Shown piece after piece: positions 57,102 to 64,000 of a stretch of 64,000 nucleotides of DNA. A program made the position numbers and the translations under genes. Source of the stretch: Xanthobacter autotrophicus Py2 (GTDB lineage: Bacteria > Pseudomonadota > Alphaproteobacteria > Rhizobiales > Xanthobacteraceae); NCBI GenBank assembly GCA_000017645.1, contig CP000781.1, positions 5,009,501-5,073,500 on the forward strand, given 5' to 3'. Positions within the stretch are counted from its first letter, which is position 1. Every line of letters starts with the position of its first letter. Below the pieces are notes generated by a model, which saw only the letters and a list, made by a program, of their open reading frames with translations, made no database searches and had not been told where the DNA came from.

Positions 57102-57486
57102 GCGCTGCCCCTTTCTCGACCATCGGAATCGAATTTCACGAGCCCTGAACGTTTCTCATGAAAGTGCTGGCTCCATTATCGATTTTCACCGGACTGACGA
57201 GCAGGACCTGTACTCATCAGACGTGTAGCTGAACAAAGCCTCCAGAGTCAGCTTATGCAGGGAGACGGCCGCACCTGCCGATCTTCGAGCGACCATCCAC
57301 CCCCGCTTTTTTTGCGCTGATCCTTGGTCCGGCCGAGGGCCTGACGCCATCAACCCGCAAGGGGTCGGCTACGCACCGCGTGCCGCCGCTCCGCTTCGCC
57401 GTCGCGGTGATTGCGGCCATCGGCCGGACCAATCGGGCGCCTGTCAGCGGGGGATGGTCCTCCGCTTCGAGCAGGAGCCGGACCCC
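57102..57486. other. 385-base gap after DUF2493
   Basis: No gene visible. It has a T-run (GCTTTTTTTGCGC near 57305-57317) and GC-rich segments ending in a hairpin (57456-57484) that covers the Shine-Dalgarno of the next gene. A structured RNA or a replication/transfer site is possible. Confidence 0.4.
57456..57484 (+). promoter_or_regulatory. hairpin covering a Shine-Dalgarno
   Basis: GGTCC (57456-57460) pairs with GGACC (57480-57484); TCC-GCT (57461-57466) pairs with AGC (57470-57472) and GGA (57474-57476), thus covering the GGAG (57474-57477) before ATG 57487. It could limit translation of the small gene. Confidence 0.45.
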
Positions 57487-57654
57487 ATGTCCTCTACCGA
57501 TGCGCAGGCCTTCGCCCTCAGCCTTGCCAAGACCCTGATGGTCGTCATCGTGATCTTTCGCGCCGGCGACGGCAGCCTCTCGGTCGTGCCGGCCGACGAA
57601 TTCGACGGCGATGCCTCCCAGATCGTCTGGGAGATTGATCCCTTCGCCAGATAG
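57487..57654 (+). CDS. 55-residue hypothetical protein
   Basis: The peptide (MSSTDAQAFALSLAKTLMVVIVIFR...) has a hydrophobic stretch at 15-25 and an acidic end (EFDGDASQIVWEIDPFAR). GGAG and CCCC come before the ATG as in the other genes of the module. An upstream ATG at 57454 is less likely. No family recognised; it is a common small gene of this type of module. Confidence 0.55.
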   Translation: MSSTDAQAFALSLAKTLMVVIVIFRAGDGSLSVVPADEFDGDASQIVWEIDPFAR

Positions 57655-57791
57655 CGGAGGGAGCGCGGAAGTCCCGAGCATCCCCATTGCAGGGATTCCG
57701 GCGGCTTTTTCCCTTGCTATGCTGGTGATCGCGCCGCGGTGGTGGTGGTGGAAGGCGCAACCGTCAGAGCTTTCCTTATGGAGATACCACC

Positions 57792-58220
57792 ATGATTTTC
57801 CTCGGCATCCTGCTTGGTCTCGCCGCCATCGCGTTATTCTGCTGGCTGCTGTTTACGCTCGCGGTCTTCGCGCTGCCGTTCTTCGCCGCTGTCAGCGCCG
57901 GCACTTGGGCACACCAAACCGGCGCGGGCTGGCTCGGTGCGATCGTCGTTGGCCTGATCGCCGGGGGCATCACGCTCGGCATCGGCCAGGTTCTGTTCGC
58001 GGTCGTTCGTCCGATGTGGGCGCGGCTCCTCTTTGCGCTCGCCTTCGTCATCCCGGCCGTCATCGTCGGCTATCACGCCACGCATGGCATCGCGAAGCTC
58101 GCCATGCCGTCCGAGACGTGGCAGATTGTCTTCTCGATCATCGGCGCTATTGCCATCGGCGTCACGACGCTGTTGCGGGTCGCGGCCAGCGCGTCCAGTT
58201 GGGACCTTGCGCAGATCTGA
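57792..58220 (+). CDS. small multi-span membrane protein
   Basis: The 142-residue protein has about four transmembrane helices (3-32, 44-68, 77-97, 108-131). TATGGAG lies nine bases before the ATG. I know of no function. It comes after the 55-residue gene with a 137-base gap, and before the chrA remnant. Its codon use agrees with the module. Confidence 0.65.
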   Translation: MIFLGILLGLAAIALFCWLLFTLAVFALPFFAAVSAGTWAHQTGAGWLGAIVVGLIAGGITLGIGQVLFAVVRPMWARLLFALAFVIPAVIVGYHATHGIAKLAMPSETWQIVFSIIGAIAIGVTTLLRVAASASSWDLAQI

Positions 58221-58574
58221 GCACGCTCCATGTCATTCGGCAGGGCCGGAGCCGAAAGAGCCTTGCCATCCATGCTGTCCGAGGATGCGGATCGGTGGCG
58301 CCGTCCGGATTGTGGCAGAGGCCCAAGCGGCGGTCGATCGCGATTACTTGAGACGAGACGACGCCACGTGGTCGGTCGCGGACCAGCGCATGATGGGAGC
58401 TATCTTATCTGGTCCTACCCGTCGCGGCGGAAGTGCACGGAGCCGGCCCGGAACGGGGGACGTGAAGCCGAAGAGGATCGGGCCGGTCTTCTGTGAGGTT
58501 GCGGAGGCCGCCATCATCCCCGTTCGGCATCCGTCCGTCGACGCGCCAAGTCGAACAGAGCCATTATTCATGGC
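58221..58574. other. 354-base gap with no clear gene
   Basis: Open frames such as 58230-58496 lack family features. The sequence probably is debris at the junction of the maintenance module and the metal-resistance cluster. Confidence 0.4.
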
Positions 58575-58790
58575 TCACCCGATACCGCCCGCAAGCCCAT
58601 AGAGCAGTCCGAGCACTGAACAGCCTGCCAAAATCGTCATCACGCCGAGGTGGAAGCGGAACACGGCGTTGAGCGCGGCAAGGGTGAGGATCAGGGACGC
58701 TGGCCGGATCGACGCCAACATCGGCACCTCCAGGCCCAGTCCCAGCGTGTTCAGCGTGATGATCTCGCCGAACAGCACGTGCAACAGGTG
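58575..58790 (-). pseudogene. chrA (chromate transporter) C-terminal remnant
   Basis: The last 70 codons match the end of ChrA: HLLHVLFGEIITLN, then VPMLASIRPASLILTLAALNAVFRF and LAGCSVLGLLYGL. In intact ChrA this is the final segment of a ~400-residue chromate efflux protein with 10-12 helices. Homology ends at about 58790, where no proper start codon exists (TTG at 58784 only). The gene has lost its first 80%. It shows that a metal-resistance cassette was rearranged here. Confidence 0.6.
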
Positions 58791-58873
58791 ACCTCGTCGG
58801 CGCCCGCGTTGATCCTGCTCAAGGCGGTCCTTTCATGCGCACCTATGATGAGGCATAGTTCGCCGGTGAGGCG

Positions 58874-59266
58874 ATGAGGCATATGATCAGGCTCAGGTCG
58901 GCAGCGGGGTGGGTGAAGGTGCTGCCAGCGATCCTGGTGGCAATGGCCATGCTGTTCGGACCCATCGCGAGCGCCTATTCCGCGCCGTGCCATGACGAGG
59001 ATTCGGCATACGCAGCTGCGGCGGATCATCCGTACCAGATCGCCTCGCTTGATCCTGCAGATCATCATCCGGACGAGCCGACCCAACCCGCTGAACACGG
59101 AAAGTGCTGCAGCGTCTCCTGCAGTGTCTATGTGCCCGTGGCCGACGGCGCGAGCCTGCACGTTCTGGATCTGACCTTTGTTCGAGAGCCCTTTGATCTC
59201 GCCAACCAGGCCGCGGACGGCTTGGCGGTCTTGCCCGGCCTCGATCCCCCGCGTTTCCAGAGCTGA
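58874..59266 (+). CDS. secreted Cys/His-containing protein (metal cluster)
   Basis: The 130-residue protein has a signal peptide (about 1-36, VLPAILVAMAMLFGPIASAYSA) and a mature part with HHPDEPTQPAEHGKCCSVSCSV, a Cys/His stretch suitable for metal binding. It resembles DUF2946-like secreted proteins in copper loci, but I cannot confirm the family. The ATG 58874 has GAGG six bases upstream. It is the first gene of the metal cluster. Confidence 0.6.
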   Translation: MRHMIRLRSAAGWVKVLPAILVAMAMLFGPIASAYSAPCHDEDSAYAAAADHPYQIASLDPADHHPDEPTQPAEHGKCCSVSCSVYVPVADGASLHVLDLTFVREPFDLANQAADGLAVLPGLDPPRFQS

Positions 59267-59404
59267 TACCGGTCTCAACGCATTTCAGGCGTGAGGCGGA
59301 CGCGCGAAGCAGCGCCCGTTGAGGGCGCCGGCGCGTCGACGTGCCGCAAGATGCCCCCGAAATCAGCGTCGGCCTCGTGCCGATGGCGAAACGAGGACCT
59401 TTCC

Positions 59405-61303
59405 ATGTATGGTCGCGACACGCTTGCCGAGCCTATGGCCGGCACGGCTGCGCTTGGACAATCCGGACCGACTGGCACCGGAACCCCGCGGCAAACCCGA
59501 AATGCCCAAGGGAGCGCCTTCTCCAGCGATCCCGGAACGTTCGCTCGCGATTTCTTGTCCTATGGCAGGGACGTGGCCGAGCGCTGGATCCTGTTCTGGG
59601 ACACGCTGCGCCAGCGGGCCGACAACATGCTGGCGCACGAGCGCGCCGGTAAGCCGGCTCTGCTCGACTTCGACTATGAGGTCCTGCTCGATGCCCGCCG
59701 GCTCGAGCGTCCGGCAAACTATGCCCTCCTGCGCGTGACCCGCGTGGGGGACGAGTGCCTGGAAGATTGTCTGGACGCGGCCAAGCCGCCCGTGGTGATC
59801 CTCGACCCGCGCGCCGGCCACGGCCCCGGCATCGGTGGCTTCAAGCAGGACTCCGAGGTCGGCATCGCCCTGCACCAGGGGCACCCCGTCTATTTCGTCA
59901 CCTTCTATCCAGAGCCCGCCGCGGGGCAGACGCTCGCCGACGTGCTTCACGTGCTGCGGCGGTTCGTCGAGGAGGTGTCATGGCGACATTCCGGCGCCGC
60001 GCCGGTGCTCTATGGAAACTGCCAGGCCGGCTGGGCGGTGACGCTGCTCGCCGCGGACTGCGCGGGGCTGGCCGGACCGGCCGTGCTGAACGGGACCCCT
60101 CTGTCCTACTGGGCGGGCGAGACCGGCATCAATCCCATGCGCATCGCGGCCGGCTTCGAGGGCGGGGCGTGGCTGACACACCTCCTCGCCGACCTCGGTG
60201 ACGGACGTTTCGACGGCGCCTTCCTGGTGCAGAACTTCGAGGGACTGAAGCCCGAGGCCGTGTGGGATAAGTATGCGAACCTTTACACCCACTTGGACAC
60301 TGAGCGGGAGCGGTTCCTCGCCTTCGAGCGCTGGTGGGGCGGCTATTACTTCCTGAGCCGGGAGGAGATCCTCGCCATCGTGGAGAATTTCTTCGTCGGT
60401 AACAGGCTGGAGCAGGGCCGCGTCCAGATCTGCGAAGGGTGCCATGCGGACCTCAGGCGCATCCGAAATCCGCTCGTGATCTTCGCCTCCTATGGCGACA
60501 ACATCACGCCGCCCCATCAGGCGCTCGGCTGGATACCCGCCGTATACAAGGATACGGACGACCTGAAGGCGGCGGGCCAGCGCATCGTCTATCTCATCAA
60601 CCGCCATGTGGGTCACCTCGGCATCTTCGTTTCCGCAAAGGTTGCGCGGCTGGAGCATCGGGCCATCCTCGAAAGCCTGCCGCGGATCGAGACGCTCCCG
60701 CCCGGCCTCTACGAGATGAAGATCGACAATCCGTCCGGCGATCCCGATTGCCGTGAGGGAGCCTATCAGGTCCGCTTCGAGGCGCGCGAGGTGTCGGACA
60801 TCCGCTTCGCCCGGCAGGACCCTGCCTTCGAGCGCGTGCGCGACCTGTCGGAGCGCAACGAAGCCTTCTACCGCACGTTCGTCAGCCCCTGGGTACGGGC
60901 GCTGACGACGCCCTGGTCGGCGGCGATGCTTGAGACGCTGCACCCCATGCGCACCAGCCGCTACCTGTTGTCGGAAGGCTTTATGCCCTGGATGCGCGGT
61001 GTCCGATGGCTCGCGGAGCAGGTCGCCGCCGACCGGCATCCGGCCGCAGCGGACAACCCCTTCAAGGTCGAGGAGGAGCACGTCGTCTCGCGCGTCGCCG
61101 AGGGGATCGAGCAGGGCCGGCGCCTGCGGGACGCCCTGTGGGAGCGCCTCTTCGACAGCCTCTATGGCGGCGCAGGCAATGCCCGCCCCGTCGTGCCGGA
61201 ACACCGGGGCACGATCGATGAAGCACCGCCGCTAGACACACGGACCGGTTTGGATTTCCAGGCGGCCGGCATCAGCCGCGCCGCCACAATAGGAGGGAGC
61301 TGA
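59405..61303 (+). CDS. DUF3141 alpha/beta hydrolase-like protein
   Basis: The 632-residue protein has an alpha/beta hydrolase core with VVILDPRAGHGPGIGGFKQD and LYGNCQAGWAVTLLA, the latter like the nucleophile elbow of PHA synthases (G-x-C-x-G). DUF3141 proteins are often found with metal-resistance genes and polyhydroxyalkanoate-like features, without a known substrate. Start 59405 has GAGGA seven bases upstream; the upstream open frame is not family-like. It precedes a Spy-like gene by two bases. Confidence 0.85.
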   Translation: MYGRDTLAEPMAGTAALGQSGPTGTGTPRQTRNAQGSAFSSDPGTFARDFLSYGRDVAERWILFWDTLRQRADNMLAHERAGKPALLDFDYEVLLDARRLERPANYALLRVTRVGDECLEDCLDAAKPPVVILDPRAGHGPGIGGFKQDSEVGIALHQGHPVYFVTFYPEPAAGQTLADVLHVLRRFVEEVSWRHSGAAPVLYGNCQAGWAVTLLAADCAGLAGPAVLNGTPLSYWAGETGINPMRIAAGFEGGAWLTHLLADLGDGRFDGAFLVQNFEGLKPEAVWDKYANLYTHLDTERERFLAFERWWGGYYFLSREEILAIVENFFVGNRLEQGRVQICEGCHADLRRIRNPLVIFASYGDNITPPHQALGWIPAVYKDTDDLKAAGQRIVYLINRHVGHLGIFVSAKVARLEHRAILESLPRIETLPPGLYEMKIDNPSGDPDCREGAYQVRFEAREVSDIRFARQDPAFERVRDLSERNEAFYRTFVSPWVRALTTPWSAAMLETLHPMRTSRYLLSEGFMPWMRGVRWLAEQVAADRHPAAADNPFKVEEEHVVSRVAEGIEQGRRLRDALWERLFDSLYGGAGNARPVVPEHRGTIDEAPPLDTRTGLDFQAAGISRAATIGGS

Positions 61304-61305
61304 CC

Positions 61306-61905
61306 ATGACCACGTTTCGCAATCTGATGCTCGCCGGCGCGCTGCTGCTCGCCACGCCGGGCTTCGCCGATGACGCGCACCATCCGCCGGAGGCCCAGCC
61401 TGCTGCGCCCCAGGCTGCCGCGCCGGCGCCGCAGCCGTCTCAGGCCACGCCGACGCCAGGTGGCCCTCAAGGCATGATGGGGCCGGGCATGATGGGGATG
61501 ATGGGCCAGGGTGGCATGGGCATGATGGGCGGCGGAAACGCAGGGGCCGGCATGGGGATGGGCCAGATGATGGATCCCGGCCGCATCGCAGGGCGCATCG
61601 CCTTCCTGAAGGCCGAACTGAAGATCACCGACGCCCAGCAGCCCCTATGGAATGCGTTCGTCGAGGCGCTCAAGGCCAACCGCGCGATGATGGGCGACAT
61701 GCAGGAGATGATGATGGCCGCGCAGGGCGGCTCGGCGCCGACCCTGCCGCAGCGGATCGACGGTCACGAGCGCATGCTCGTCGCCCGCCTCGAAGCGGTG
61801 CGCCGCCTCAAGGCCGCGCTGGGGCCGCTCTACGCGTCGTTTGACGAAGCGCAGAAGCGCACGGCGGACCAGCTCATGATGCCGGGTGGAATGGGCCCCA
61901 TGTGA
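61306..61905 (+). CDS. Spy/CpxP-like periplasmic protein (Met-rich)
   Basis: The 199-residue protein has a signal peptide (1-21), a Pro/Ala-rich linker, a Met/Gly-rich stretch (about 57-87, GMMGPGMMGMMGQGGMGMMGGG), and an LTxxQ-type helical domain (FLKAELKITDAQQPLWNAFVEALKANR, then LDEAQKRTADQL-like SFDEAQKRTADQLM). Spy/CpxP proteins protect periplasmic proteins and sense or bind metals; the Met run points to Cu(I)/Ag(I). It follows DUF3141 in the same operon. Confidence 0.88.
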   Translation: MTTFRNLMLAGALLLATPGFADDAHHPPEAQPAAPQAAAPAPQPSQATPTPGGPQGMMGPGMMGMMGQGGMGMMGGGNAGAGMGMGQMMDPGRIAGRIAFLKAELKITDAQQPLWNAFVEALKANRAMMGDMQEMMMAAQGGSAPTLPQRIDGHERMLVARLEAVRRLKAALGPLYASFDEAQKRTADQLMMPGGMGPM

Positions 61906-61972
61906 GCGTCGAACCTCGCTGGCGGGTCGGCAATCGCGGCCGGCCCGCCTCGTTCAGACGGAGGAGGACCAG

Positions 61973-62262
61973 ATGTCCTTGCATGACGACACCGGCCATA
62001 TGCCGCCACCGGGCAACGACACCGGCACGCGCGCCCCGCACCGAAGCTTCTGGCGCTCGCCCGGCGGCATCGTCGCCATCAGCTTTCTTCTCGCGGCGGC
62101 CTTTCTTTTGTTCTCGGAGCACCGCGCCCATGCGCTGGGGTATCTGCCCTTCCTCCTGCTGCTCGCCTGCCCGCTGATGCACATGTTCATGCATCACGGC
62201 CACGGCCATCATGCGGGACACCAGCCAGGCGAACGGCCGCCGGGCCCCGATGGGGGCAACCA

Positions 62263-62266
<4 letters not shown>
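61973..62266 (+). CDS. DUF2933 small membrane protein
   Basis: The 97-residue protein has two transmembrane helices (about 32-47 and 54-66) and a His-rich end [18 protein letters not shown]2933 members go with copper P-type ATPase genes. GGAGGAGGA lies before the ATG. Its stop overlaps the next ATG (ATGA). The His/Met cluster may bind metal. Confidence 0.85.

Positions 62267-64000
<1,734 letters not shown>

Noticed and set aside
58230..58496. 88-codon frame between membrane protein and chrA remnant
   Set aside because: Arg/Gly-rich, no Shine-Dalgarno, no family likeness.
58751..59278. 175-codon frame opposite the secreted Cys/His protein
   Set aside because: Shadow of a plus-strand gene that has a signal peptide and a Shine-Dalgarno.

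Overview
The window is GC-rich alphaproteobacterial DNA. Phasin, clpS-clpA, an aapJQMP amino-acid transporter, hemP with an Irr-like box, NADP isocitrate dehydrogenase and a crtZ carotenoid hydroxylase together suggest a Hyphomicrobiales genome, perhaps Xanthobacteraceae such as Xanthobacter or Azorhizobium. The family-level placement is inference; no rRNA is present to confirm it.

Positions 1-930 look accessory: a partial gene at the edge, a secreted hypothetical, and a junction with 10-bp phased repeats that cuts into a truncated class III aminotransferase relative. From about 1.7 to 44.1 kb the DNA is core-like: pterin dehydratase and crtZ; clpA, clpS and phasin; a D,D-carboxypeptidase fused to a SPOR domain; a DnaJ-like membrane protein and a VWA protein; panC; a bestrophin-like channel; metC; aapJQMP; hemP; a four-gene overlapping lipid/LPS sugar operon; an RND efflux pair; an aminotransferase; an NhaP2-type antiporter; egtB-egtD (ergothioneine); a LysR gene divergent from a nitronate monooxygenase; a Kef-type antiporter coupled to a K+ channel with a CNBD-like domain; icd; trmJ-like methyltransferase; and an alpha/beta hydrolase. 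It ends with an initiator tRNA-Met.

At 44.13 kb the tRNA-fMet gene is an integration site. Its 3' end is duplicated 96 bp away, each copy is followed by a terminator, and a large serine recombinase reads back across both. Next comes a lower-GC defence-like operon: VapB, VapC, a SIR2-domain protein, a HerA-type ATPase and a small protein with a HEPN-like RNGLSH motif. The first four are joined by stop/start overlaps or a gap of a few bases. SIR2-HerA is a known anti-phage pair; its coupling to VapBC in front and a HEPN-like protein behind is the most interesting arrangement in the window.

From 51.1 to 58.2 kb is a plasmid/ICE-style maintenance module: DUF932, ParB-like, Toprim, DUF2493 (SLOG-like), a 55-residue protein and a membrane protein. 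Two of these genes share a folded leader whose inner stem differs in sequence but keeps its pairing, and the leaders place Shine-Dalgarno GGAG just before CCC-ATG. After a chrA (chromate transporter) remnant, a metal-resistance cluster runs to the right edge: a secreted Cys/His protein, a DUF3141 alpha/beta hydrolase, a Met-rich Spy/CpxP-like protein, DUF2933, and one uninterrupted frame joining an isoprenylcysteine-methyltransferase-like domain to a YHS/heavy-metal-binding P1B ATPase that continues beyond the window.
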